Source of the DNA: Batillaria attramentaria
Taxonomy: Eukaryota > Mollusca > Gastropoda > Batillariidae
DNA length: 64,000 nt
Reading direction: 5' to 3'
Assembly: GCA_018292915.2 (NCBI GenBank)
Contig: JACVVK020000226.1
Coordinates: forward strand, 237,001 to 301,000
How positions within the stretch are numbered: position 1 is the first letter of the stretch; each line of letters opens with the position of its first letter. Both the position numbers and the translations under genes were made by a program. Of the stretch, positions 1 through 10,362 are shown piece by piece. The notes beneath the pieces were generated by a model. That model was given only the letters and a program-made list of their open reading frames with translations. It ran no database searches and was not told the origin of the DNA.

Positions 1-488
1 TGTAGTGGTTAGCACTTCGGACCATGGACCGGGAGACCCGGGTTCGAGTCCCAGCCGAGGCAAGCGGGATTTTTCCTACCTAGGTCGGCTCCTACCCAGA
101 GCGGGTGAGCTAAGGACCCAATGGGGAGGGTGTTGCCACACAGCCGAGTTTCCCCCATTTCACGGGTGCGACTTTGGGGGTGCTTCCCTTGGTATGACAC
201 GTCTTATGATGTGGATGATTACACGGCCGGCACCGCAGGTGCCGTAGTTCCCGGGCCTGGTTAATGCCGGGATATTTTTGACAGGAAGCGAGGAAAGCGG
301 CCCTGTCCCGCAGTCCCAAACCACAAAGACCTCCATAGCATCATCTTACCATCATCCTCATCTCCATCATCATGCACAACAAAAACTGTCCCAGCTTCCG
401 AGCCCTCCGTGGATTCTACCCATGACCTGGGCGGAACACCACTGGAGCTGGTGAAGAGTTGGGGCAGCAAAAAAAAAAAAAAAAAAAA
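1..488 (+). repeat. tRNA-derived SINE, truncated by window edge
   Basis: The window opens inside a Pol III-type promoter. An A-box-like tgtagtggttagcac is followed by a clear B box, gggttcgagtccc, at about 45-57. After it come gggatttttcc, a unique body and a 19-nt poly-A at 470-488. The tRNA-like head plus A-tail indicates a short retroposon rather than a functional tRNA, because the body does not close an acceptor stem. The 5' end lies outside the window. The 3' boundary at the poly-A is an inference; a second element could begin near 290. Confidence 0.6.
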
Positions 489-718
489 CTCAAGTCACCT
501 TTGTTGCAGAGTTCACATACAGCTGTATGATACAGATCTACAAAAAACGCTGCACCAGCACAAAATGTGTAGTGCCACCTTTTCTATGAGTATAAATTGC
601 GTACTTATATAATGGTGTATACATGTTCAACATATAACATGCCCTATGGCAATACCTGCAGACCAGCATGCACAGTCTTGAAAAAGTCACAGATGATGAT
701 CACGAGACATAATATATA

Positions 719-897
719 CAGTACAACTTCTTTTGGGCGACCACCCCTCTGGCCAGACAAGAGTGGTCTTAAAAGAGAGGTGGTCACCCAAAAGAAGCTT
801 CAGACGGTGAAGACGTGCAACCCAGCATCATTGTAACATTGGTCTGCACAGGCAGGTGGTCTCCCAAAGGGGTGGCCACCCAAAAGAGGTTCTACTG
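719..897. mobile_element. mariner/Tc1-type MITE with TA duplication
   Basis: The left end (CAGTACAACTTCTTTTGGG) and the reverse complement of the right end (CAGTAGAACCTCTTTTGGG) match over about 34 nt with some six mismatches. TA lies immediately outside both ends (717-718 and 898-899). The CAGTRGAACCTC-like start and TA duplication are typical of mariner-class non-autonomous elements. It is about 179 bp long with no coding capacity. Confidence 0.7.
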
Positions 898-1554
898 TAT
901 ATCTGACTGCATTGTACATGTACTTCTATGTATCAACCACCATCACAATTCACTGCCCAGTCTGTCAACAACCTCAGTGTGCAGGTGAGTGGTGTTCAAT
1001 GCCATCAAGCAGCCAACAGCCCCCCCCCCCCCCCCACACATTTCAAGCTGTATCCATATTAAAGATAATATCAAGCTCGATCAACTCTTCCTCACAATTA
1101 TGTCCCTAACTCTCACTTAACCTACGTTATTTCCACGTTTGCATTCATTAAAACTAATGACATAAGCAACACTGATGAATATAAGTGCAACGAGCTTACC
1201 TAGGGTAGGGAGGGCATGAGTAGACAAGCAGCAGGTCTGTAGTATCATATAATAACTGTTAGTGTTCAAAAGGACCTGCCTTTCTGCAATGATATAATCA
1301 GTGCTTAAACTGTTGATGAACATAATTCATAAAAGGCCCATGATTATGGTGTGCAAACCTGTATTTTCTACAGGTCTATGAATGGTATGATGTCATATTG
1401 ATGTCACTCTTTAAGAAAAACCAAACAAAAAGCATCCAACAGAGTCAATGTCATGAATATGTTGCAGTGCTTTACCTTTTTTTTTTCCTTTTTTTTTAAA
1501 AGCAAACAAAAATTACTAAAACATTAAAACTAAAACTAACTACTGTAGTGTACA
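898..1554. other. Intergenic stretch without a recognisable gene
   Basis: This stretch is AT-rich. It has a C-run at 1021-1035 and a T-rich tract near 1479-1497. Short open frames on either strand show no domain, no codon bias and no splice context. I see no gene here. Confidence 0.5.
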
Positions 1555-1757
1555 AACGTTTTGCCGATGTTGTCTAATTTGTGAAATTGCCCAATTCATG
1601 AAATAGGCAGCAACTCTGCCTAATTTCATAAACTAAGCAGCTCACTGTCGAAAGTGTAAAATGATTTTGAAAAGTTGCCAATTTCATAGATTAAGCTGCC
1701 TTTTTTTTTAGGTAGATCATTTTTTCATTCATTTGCGGTTGGTCTCATTTTTAATCT

Positions 1758-1806
<49 letters not shown>

Positions 1807-2095
1807 TCAAAAGCAACCACGCAAGTATATTCTTGCCTCAAAAGCAACCACGCAAGTATATTCTTGCCTCATTCACACACATACACACTCAAATAAAAAG
1901 CAACTATTCTTCATCTAATTGGTGAACTAAGCAGTTTTGCTTACTGGTATAGCCCATTTCAAGAAATAGGCAACTTTTCAAATTAACTTCACACATTAAG
2001 CACTGAGCTGCCTAGTTCATGAACTTAGGCAAAGTCACTGCCTATTTCATGAAGTAGGCACTTTCACAAATTAGGCACATGTATCTGTAACCCTG
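1555..2095. repeat. Degenerate inverted/tandem word repeat interrupted by an AC microsatellite
   Basis: A word like tgcctaatttcatgaattaggc recurs many times in both orientations (about 1595, 1617, 1678, 1960, 2010, 2040, 2067). A (CA)n tract at about 1761-1803 and a duplicated 37-nt segment (aaagcaaccacgcaagtata) interrupt it. The right edge reads gtaaccctg, the same terminal word as the CAGGG-ended elements elsewhere in this window. No matching left terminus was found, so membership in that group is tentative. Confidence 0.5.
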
Positions 2096-4866
2096 AAAAT
2101 ACAGTAAAATAATCTTCAGAAAAATGTGAAACAAAATATTTCTATGCAAAAAATAATTCTTACAGGACTGACAGCACCCTGGAAGCCATAAACAAACAAA
2201 CAAACAAACAAAACAAACAAATTAAAAAGTAATCACATGAATTTATACACAAAAAACATGTTTTGTATCAGACCAGATAAGAACCTTTATAACAAAAGCA
2301 TAAAACTTCATCACATGTATATTGATAACACAAGAACATGTACACCTGTCTCACCTTTTGTGTAAACGTGTATACACAAATATCAACTAAACATAAAATT
2401 TCATTCCATCAACAAGGAATAGTAAATGAACATGTGTTACATGTGCCATGCATGCAGAGAACAAGAAAGAAAGATAGAAAGAAAGAAGAAGGAAAAAAAA
2501 AAAAAAAAAAAAGGTGGCACTGTACAAACGTCATCACACTTCCCCCATGAGCAGTAGCACAAAATTTGTTACCACTGTAATCCATGGGACAAGAAGAGAT
2601 CCAGTGCAGGTCACCTCTTAGTCTCAACTTTAAGCCAAGTACATGTAGTGATAAAATGTTTGAAATGGTCTTTTAACCAGCTGCCCCAGCAATTGAAGCT
2701 TACCATACACAGGCGGACATTACACACACAATGGGTCACTACCGCAGACTCACTCTGTTACCTTTCGCCACACATCACTTATGAACTTGTACTAGGTACA
2801 CCATGGAGGCAACTAAAACAAGAAAAGTTATGCGTTGCACGTTACCCACACTTTTAGAGGAGGTACTAAAAACAAAATTGCTTCCACTAATGTGATGGTC
2901 TGTATAGGCCTGTTTTATACAGAAAAGTGATACAAGTCATGAACTTCTGTCAGAAAAAGCATTTTTCACTTATTTTGCCGGGACTGATCTCATCACCGTA
3001 GCAGCCCATTTCAATAATATGTGCAGTTTCAATCTGCAGCGACATTCACTAGGCCACACAGGTATTTCTCCTAGTTTCTTTCCTGTGTATTTTCTTTGTG
3101 TTTACGCTTATGTCTGGCTAATATACTGTACATGTACATCCAAGATTCGGTGAGGGGTACCAAACGTGGTTTTCCTTCTTTAGAAACTTGTATGGGTGAG
3201 TTTGCACCCATGGTGTAAGGCGTGCAAGTTTCCCTCCTTAAAAACATGGGTGTGTTTGCACTGACAACATACAGGGAGGGTTATACATACATGTACAAAT
3301 GGCAACGGTTTACCTATACACTCACACCCAGTTGAAACATAGAAATACCGGATCACAAACTGGCTGCTGGTATGGCCTGCTGGTCATCTCTCAGCTTTAC
3401 CAGTTAATCCCTTTATCTCCATACCACTCATGTGATCGGTGTAAACTGCTATGCAGTGATTCCTGTCAGGGTGTGAGATTGAAAAGGCCTTGTCCTACCA
3501 GACAATGTGAAAAATCACTGGCAAATGTAGCCTACTGTTTGTGATGGTGTTTGATCGACACTAGTTCCAACGAGCAGCCTATGTGTTGTGTTTTGCTTAT
3601 AATTTGGTTCGTGCGTGACTGCAGTACAGGTTTGAAAACCTGCTAGCGCCACCACTGTGGAATTCATGCACAAATAATGAAGAAGTATTTTTAAAAAAAA
3701 CACACACACACAACAAAAAATTAACAAATCCAAAACAATAACAAATACTTTCGCCACTGTGGGGTCAAATTAGTCACAAGGAATAATAAGCACACTACGT
3801 GTTTCAGTAAACATTATGCAGGCTTTCTCAAGGGTATCACTATCAGTCTTGGGGTTGTGTTTTCACCATACAATTCAGATTTACACATAGACCAACACAC
3901 ACCACTGCCACGTGGAGATCATCCAGAACAACAGGCCAACAAGTTGTGAGAAACTGCTGTAAATGAATCGGAGCAAGGAAACATTTTTCTTCTAGGTGCC
4001 ATTCAATCAAGAGCGATCTGAACAAAGTTCTGAATACTCCCCAGAAATGCAAGAAGTACATGTTCACTGGACTACCATACAACGATACATATATCGTAAG
4101 AGCTAAGCATAGGACAACCGCGCATACATGTGTATGTAAGCTTGCTTTACATAAAATGTACATTTGTAAGAATAAAGTCAGACTAGTCTGCAAGTGAAAC
4201 TTCATGTAGTTTAGTTTACACAGTGCACTTGCCAGAAGTGAGAAAAGATGAAAAATGTCTCAGAGGAAAAACTTGATGTGCATAGCAGAGGTTTCTTCAA
4301 GAGACATACAGTACAATGACAGTGTTCTCTCTGTAATGCAGACACCTGTCTTCTTTAATGATAAAATTTTCAGCAAATTTCTCATAAGAAATGCAAGAAT
4401 GAAAGCGAAAAGGAGAGAGAGAAAGAAAGAACCACAGTACATAATGCACTGTATGTATGCATGTATAGTACATGTATGCATGGTAACTGTATGTATGTAT
4501 GTACATATCACATACATGTACGCTGATAAACTAAAACTAAGTAAAAGAAAAAAGATAAACATATATAAAAATGACAGCCATCTTCATCATTATAAAATTA
4601 CTCAATAACAGAACTTTAAAAGTACAGAAAAACATTCTTAAATGACTCTGCCTTCCCACCCACCACAAAACAAGGGAATGAGTAGTGCACCTTACTAGTA
4701 TGGAATATCACATCATGTTACTTTCAGACCATCCCATTTCCAATACCACTGGGGACAAGAAAGGATGTGTGGGAACAGGAATAGGGTGGGGATGGTCTAA
4801 GAAAAACTCAAGTTAAAAACGAAAGCATTTTGACTTAAATCTGGAGATACTGTCCATGCCTATAGA
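2096..4866. other. Intergenic DNA downstream of the BTB-Kelch gene
   Basis: Contents include (AAAC)n at about 2192-2222, a purine-rich A tract at about 2464-2512, and several TACATGTA words. The minus-strand 3'UTR of the Kelch gene must lie in the upper part. I could not identify its polyadenylation site: no clear AATAAA appears on the minus strand between 3.7 and 4.87 kb, only a weak ATTAAA near 4354-4359. The roughly 120-codon frames here have no recognisable domain. Confidence 0.45.
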
Positions 4867-6609
4867 CTACACAACAGGCGACTGTGCCAGTTTGGGGAAG
4901 CAGGTTCTCCTCAACATGACCATACAGCAGCAGGCGGCACTGGCCGACGCAAACATGTGGTCACCCAAAACGCACGTCTTGCCTGAGCCTGGATCGATTT
5001 GTATAAAGTCAACAAAATGACCAGAGCCTGAATCAGAAGGATAGCGAGTTTCTCCTCCAGCAATCATCATGGCATTCATTTTCATGACAAAACCAAAGTT
5101 GTATCGATCAAAGTTGGGAATGGTAGCATGGGGGTAAACAGCACCATCCTCTGTAACTTTCATCACACTTCCGTTAGTCAGGGCCACATAGGCTTCCTCT
5201 CCAAGGGTAAGTGCTTTACTTTCTGTGACAGGGCCAGAAAAAGTGTTCACAATAGATGCTGTATTGGTGCTTGTGTTGTAGGCTTGCACCTCATGCCTGC
5301 GGATGTTGCCATGTGCACGCCCACCAAAGACCAGAATGGTGTTGTGGATGGCAGTGGCTGAGGCAGAGTAAACCCCAAGCTGCAGGTGGCCAGCTGATGT
5401 CCAGCGGCCTTCCTCAATGTTGTAACGTGTGACGAGGCTGAAGGCACCATCTCGCTTATTGCATCCACCCACCACATACACAGTACCATCAACTACCACC
5501 ATTTCATGGTAGCGGCGGCTGTCAGGCATTTCCGACACTTGCCTCCACTGGTTTTCTGCACCATCATATTGCAGCATGTAACCTTTCCGCAAGGAGATTC
5601 CTGATATGTAGATACAGCTGTCTTTCACGCATGTAGCGTAACCCACACCTGGGTCAAAAGGCAATGGGTCTAGTCTGTACCACTGGCCCAAAGCAAAGCT
5701 GTAGGCATGCACAGCAGGCAACATCTTGGTAGATTTGTGCACACCCATCACAACAAGCATCTCCTCATGATTGCGGCTACGTTTCCCCAACGTCAGTTCA
5801 GCAGAAGAAGAGACAAGGGGCTGAAGCAAAGACAGATGGCACTGATCAAGGCAGTCCTGCAGGACAGCAGAACATGAGGCACAGGTGAACTTGGCGAAGG
5901 CCACTAGACTGGAGAAGCAAGCAGCTGACAGAAGGTGCACACAAAGGTTGGACACAATAGCATCCACATGTTGACCACGAGTGGCAAGATCATGCTTCAC
6001 CCACTGGATGGCTGCAACACACACAGTGTCCTCGCATGAAACCATCAGATCGCTGTCACCAATTACCTCCTGAAGATGGTCAAAGTCAAGAGCCAAAAAC
6101 TCAGCCTCTTCACATACACTACTGAAGTTGGTCAAGATGAACATCTTTGCACTCTCCTGCAGCTGTTTACACCCTAAGCATTTCGCCAGCTTCCATATTC
6201 CTATTGCATTTTCAGGATAGATGTGGTCAGCATAGTAAGCTTCACAACGTTCCTGTAAGCATTCCAGCTGCAGCAGACCTGATGCCCGAAGCAGTTCCTC
6301 TACTGTATCATGTGTAACGACACTGTCATCTCCACCATAGTAAAATGTCAAGACTTGTTGAAAAGTTGATGAAGACAAGCCGGACAACTGAACTCTGTTG
6401 TTCACACTCTCTCTCATCCCAGACATAAACATTGCGTGGAAAAAGTCAGACATTGAACACAGAAAGATCTTGTGGCACTTGAAGACAGCGTCATTCACTT
6501 CGATTTCAATGTCAGTGAATATTTCTTCAGTGTAACACTGGGAAAATCCAACCAGCAAAGACTTGGCAATTTTCCCCTTCCACTCCATGCTGATATGGTC
6601 ACGTTGCAT
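4867..6609 (-). CDS. BTB-BACK-Kelch protein (KLHL family), intronless
   Basis: A single uninterrupted frame of 580 codons. The BTB domain is at about residues 24-125 (FTDIEIEV, then FKCHKIFLCSMSDFF, a core BTB signature). BACK follows at about 131-232 and divergent Kelch repeats at about 285-560. Three blades keep a double glycine (VVGGCN, LVFGGR, IAGGET), while the first is degenerate (YISGIS). Known for the family: KLHL proteins use BTB/BACK to bind CUL3 and the propeller to recruit ubiquitylation substrates; the substrate here cannot be inferred. An in-frame TGA directly precedes the first ATG, so the 5' end is complete. The ATG at codon 8 (6588) has a better context (A at -3, G at +4) and may be the real start. 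Lack of introns suits either a single-exon KLHL or an old retrocopy. Subfamily is not assigned. Confidence 0.92.
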   Translation of the reverse strand: MQRDHISMEWKGKIAKSLLVGFSQCYTEEIFTDIEIEVNDAVFKCHKIFLCSMSDFFHAMFMSGMRESVNNRVQLSGLSSSTFQQVLTFYYGGDDSVVTHDTVEELLRASGLLQLECLQERCEAYYADHIYPENAIGIWKLAKCLGCKQLQESAKMFILTNFSSVCEEAEFLALDFDHLQEVIGDSDLMVSCEDTVCVAAIQWVKHDLATRGQHVDAIVSNLCVHLLSAACFSSLVAFAKFTCASCSAVLQDCLDQCHLSLLQPLVSSSAELTLGKRSRNHEEMLVVMGVHKSTKMLPAVHAYSFALGQWYRLDPLPFDPGVGYATCVKDSCIYISGISLRKGYMLQYDGAENQWRQVSEMPDSRRYHEMVVVDGTVYVVGGCNKRDGAFSLVTRYNIEEGRWTSAGHLQLGVYSASATAIHNTILVFGGRAHGNIRRHEVQAYNTSTNTASIVNTFSGPVTESKALTLGEEAYVALTNGSVMKVTEDGAVYPHATIPNFDRYNFGFVMKMNAMMIAGGETRYPSDSGSGHFVDFIQIDPGSGKTCVLGDHMFASASAACCCMVMLRRTCFPKLAQSPVV

Positions 6610-7280
6610 TCAAAGTTAACACACAGAAGATGGCAGAGCTTTCCTTCTGGAACAAAATGTTACTGGCTGGTTAACAGACATTCAAAGATAATGATCCGAT
6701 TAAAATTTGTTCTACTCCGTCTTTCAGCCAACTGAAAAAGTGTAATACAAATTTATAGTGCATTTGGTAATTCAGCTGCCACCAATGTTTGGCGATAAAT
6801 CTTTGTCAATCCACTTTTGTATACCTATAACTAATGTCAAACTGTTCTTTTCAATGTAAGTGAGACTTGTAAGCTAAATCAACATTTTCACTGGCTGCTC
6901 TTTTGTAAACCTTACAAGTTGTTACCAAAGAATGTATTTACTTTGACACCATTAAGTGATGACTGATGTTGCTGCTTCTTGCTGTGTCATAAAGGTTTTA
7001 AGTGTCAACGTCAATTACTGAGCATGATTTACATCATTGCCACTTGAGGCTTTCATGGTATATTTTTGGCTTATTTAAAAGTTATTTCGATAGTTCACAT
7101 TTTTACAGTTCATGTTTTCACTGAACATTTTACTTATGTCGAAAAAAACTTAAATAGTAAATAAATCAGGTCACTAGGCCAGTGTAAACCTTTTCTCTTT
7201 TATAAATTATATATACAAAAGTGGCTCCATAAAAACTTATCGCTGAAAGTAAACAGTGAAAGTCGTTAGTGACTGAATTA
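6610..7280. other. Upstream region of the BTB-Kelch gene
   Basis: AT-rich non-coding DNA. It presumably contains the minus-strand promoter and any 5'UTR exon of the Kelch gene, but no TATA box, initiator or CpG cluster can be assigned with confidence. Confidence 0.35.
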
Positions 7281-8363
7281 AGGTGGGTTGGGGGAACTTC
7301 GGCACTGCGTGCATGCGTCCACTAGCGTGTTGACTTAACATGCTGCCCGCCTTTTCGTGTTCACGTGAGAGAAACATGCTTAATGCCAACGGATACTTTA
7401 ACCAATCGCAGACCTGCTTACAATGAAACTGCGACTTTAACCTCATAAATGTGCATTGAAAATCGTTCTGAGAACAAGTGAGTGTGTTTGGGGGAACTTC
7501 GACACCTTCGGGGGAACTTCGTCACCCCCTTCGGGGGAACTTCGGCACCACCTGGGGAACTTCGTCACTAGGCTTGAGAGTATTTGTTTTCATGGTTTCA
7601 GTGCCTTAAATGTGATGTGCTACAAACTGTAGGTCAGATTTCTTCTTTATTTTTATCTAACATGTGTGATTAAACAACTCTCTCTCTCTCTCTGAATGAA
7701 AAACTGAGCTTAAAACAAGAGGTTATTTTTGTGTGTATTCATTAAGCTAAGCAAATCGACCAGTCTGGGAATGTGAGTGTGTCTATGGTAGAACCATCCT
7801 GGAAGGCTATTTTAGTGTTAGAATATTTCAACTTCTTAGCTTACTCTTAAAACGAATTTCCCCTGTTGATGGTGACGGATTTCCCCCATGTACATTTTTG
7901 GTCGGGGGAACTTCGTCACCCTCAGTAATTTCGTGTTTATGCAGTGTTTTGATGTGTGCCATCGCTAAAGAAACATTTAAACTTTAAAATAAAGTCATGT
8001 TTATGTTTAAGACCCTTAATATATTTGATTTCATTCAAAAACATAAAAATAAGACTATACAAAGATAGTTGGGACTTTACCGGCAAAACTGGACACGTGA
8101 AGTTATGAAGCAGACGAGAAAAGACACGTGAAGTTTTGAAGCAGACGAGAACAGCAGTCAAGTCAGAATGCGATCATTTGACGCGTCTGGCTGTACCAAG
8201 TATTTTCACTGGTCGTTCCATCTATCGTTTGGAATCTTGTAGTTACTTGGGAGAGCCTATTTGGAGGGATGAAAGCTTAGTAAGTGCATTGAATTATAGA
8301 AGAAACTTGGGGTGACGAATTTCCCCCAAACCGCAAGGGTGCCGAAGTTCCCCCAACCCACCT
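7281..8363. mobile_element. Non-autonomous DNA element with perfect 25-bp TIRs and internal gggggaacttcg repeats
   Basis: The left end (7281-7305, beginning AGGTGGGTTGGGGGAACTTC) is the exact reverse complement of 8339-8363. TA flanks both ends (7279-7280 and 8364-8365), suggesting a TA duplication. The TIR core gggggaacttcg(t/g)cacc recurs internally at about 7490, 7510, 7533, 7554 and 7902, and as inverted forms near 7853, 7880 and 8315. A 31-bp direct repeat (gacacgtgaagttWtgaagcagacgaga) occurs at about 8093-8155. There is no transposase frame. Clustered TIR-like words resemble transposase-binding sites in other DNA transposons; that role is inference. Confidence 0.75.
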
Positions 8364-8601
8364 TACCAAACGCACTATAGAATTATAATCCATTTGTCCA
8401 ATATGTACTGATCAAGCGGCTATTTCGTTCTAAACAGGTTTTGTATGCCTAATTTTAACTCTTGTCCTTATTGCTTTGGTTCTGTAAGTGTAAATCCGAT
8501 CCAAAATTAGCGCAAGCCACTCGGATTGCACAGTCCCAAACGATTTCAATTCAATTCAATTTAACTTTATTGTCTGTCGATGGCAGAAAATTTTCTTCTG
8601 G

Positions 8602-8641
<40 letters not shown>

Positions 8642-9778
8642 CATTAATTTATCTAGACATATAATCCATACATATTAACACAGATCCTAAAGATGGATGG
8701 TGGCACATGGCAACTGATAAACGGTCGAGAGAATCACCTAAAAACGACCACAGAAATGTCTTTCTCATAATGTATATCTCTCCTATGTTTACAGCATCAT
8801 TCAACCTACCATTTGTATATGAGCAAATTACACAAATCACTTGGCCATCGTCAAACAAACACCAACAAGAATACAGAAAAAAAGTGTTCTACAAGAGTAG
8901 CGTCCCTTGAATACAAAATATGGAATAGCAACAACAAATAAAATTTCGAAAATTCTGTTTGTGTGTCTTTTCTGTGAACTACATTGATGCTTGATAACAT
9001 ACCGACTGTGTATTTTTAATATGGATAGAAGAAGGATATATGTTTTACTATTTGGGATGAAGGGTATAAATTTATTAAAAAGTTAGATCGGGTGCGAAAC
9101 GAGCATGCTGCATGGCCTTGTGACACGAACTATGCGAAGTCAAGTACATTGTTATCTGAGTCTTCTCTAAAATACTTTGATCTCAGAACGAAGAAAACAG
9201 TGTTGTGCCACGGAATGTAATTGGATCAAATAACTGTTATTACATGTACTACACAACAGTCTAATCACCCCAACAATGACTGGACAAATAAAACTAGGAA
9301 ATAGTTTTAATTTGCACCAGCCTGCACCCTTATTGCACACATTTGTACCATCTTTCTGCTAGTCACCCATCACACCCCACTCCATCTCAGTTTGTGGTGC
9401 ACATCACCATTATAGGCACATGTATCTGCTAAAGGGGGATGTATTACATTGATTGCTGTTGTATGACGTCAATAACTGAAGCAGAAACATGGCCTTTATA
9501 CTCCGTTGTAGTATTCTCCGTATGCCTGTACTCAGCACGGCATAAAACTGATTGTGGAGCAGTGGTGCATCTCAGATCTGTACAGAGATTTGTCATACAG
9601 TGCCTCTGTCTCAGACGGTGCATGTGTCTTCCGGAAATGCATGGACTGTATTTTTTTTTAAAGACTTGTTTACCCATTGTAATGATTCTTTTATGTCTCT
9701 GTAACTTTATAGTTGTTCTTCCACCCACCTATGCGATATATATGTCTATGCATTATTTTCACTATTTCACTTTTTCAG
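8364..9778. other. Intergenic region upstream of ASNSD1 coding exons
   Basis: Contains caattcaattcaatttaactttattgtc-type sequence (8544-8580) running into a (CA)n tract at about 8605-8642, reminiscent of a non-LTR retroposon tail with a simple-repeat end. The rest is AT-rich. A first, non-coding ASNSD1 exon probably lies here, but no donor or promoter could be fixed. The 130-codon frame at 9439-9831 runs across an intron acceptor and is not credible. Confidence 0.4.
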
Positions 9779-9869
9779 GTAGTTTTGCTGGAGTGTTTTC
9801 TGAGCTGAGAGTTGGTGAATATTCACCTTGACAACAAGACTGTGAGCAAATTAACCGCTGATTTGGATG
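9779..9869 (+). other. ASNSD1: Probable 5'UTR part of ASNSD1 exon carrying the start codon
   Basis: A pyrimidine-rich acceptor (tttcactttttcag, ending 9778) precedes about 91 nt leading into the MCGI start. In vertebrates the ASNSD1 5'UTR carries a separate small upstream ORF (ASDURF). I looked for a prefoldin-like helical ORF here and saw none. Confidence 0.4.
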
Positions 9870-10320
9870 ATGTGTGGGATCTGCTGTATCTGCAGTCTTG
9901 CACTGGACACTCAGTGCAACTTGACTAGCATAGTAAGTACTTGTAATCCTATTGACCACTAGTACGTATATATTTAGGGCAAATATATCATTTAGTGAAT
10001 TTGCTGACCACATCGTACAGAGGAAATGTGTGCAATGAAAGTGTATGTCACACTGCCCACTTGGCATTTCTTTGATGTTCTTATACATGTGTACTTTGGG
10101 CATTTCTGATATCGCACAGCACCTAGCATTTGTCGACAGTGCTGGCTTGACTTAAAAAGAAAAAGAAAAAATCATTCTTTTGTTGTTGGTGTCTTTCGTG
10201 TAAAAACAAAGCATTACAATTTTAACAACAAACACAGGATTTATGCAGTTGATTTGTTTTTAGGGGTGGAGGGGTGAGTGGCTCATGTATGTGTTTTTTA
10301 AAGGTGGTGGTGGTGGTGGT

Positions 10321-10362
<42 letters not shown>

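Noticed and set aside
3843..4205. 120-codon minus-strand frame below the Kelch gene
   Set aside because: No recognisable domain, Cys/Leu-rich composition typical of AT-rich non-coding DNA, and no splice or start context. It more likely lies in the Kelch 3'UTR or spacer.
4867..6609. Assigning the BTB-Kelch gene to a named vertebrate KLHL
   Set aside because: The Kelch blades are too diverged to choose a subfamily by eye; a phylogeny would be required.
9439..9831. ASDURF-type upstream ORF of ASNSD1
   Set aside because: I looked for the small prefoldin-like ORF that precedes ASNSD1 in vertebrate mRNAs. The frame here is Cys-rich and crosses the acceptor at 9778, so it is not that ORF; the real one may lie in an unseen upstream exon.
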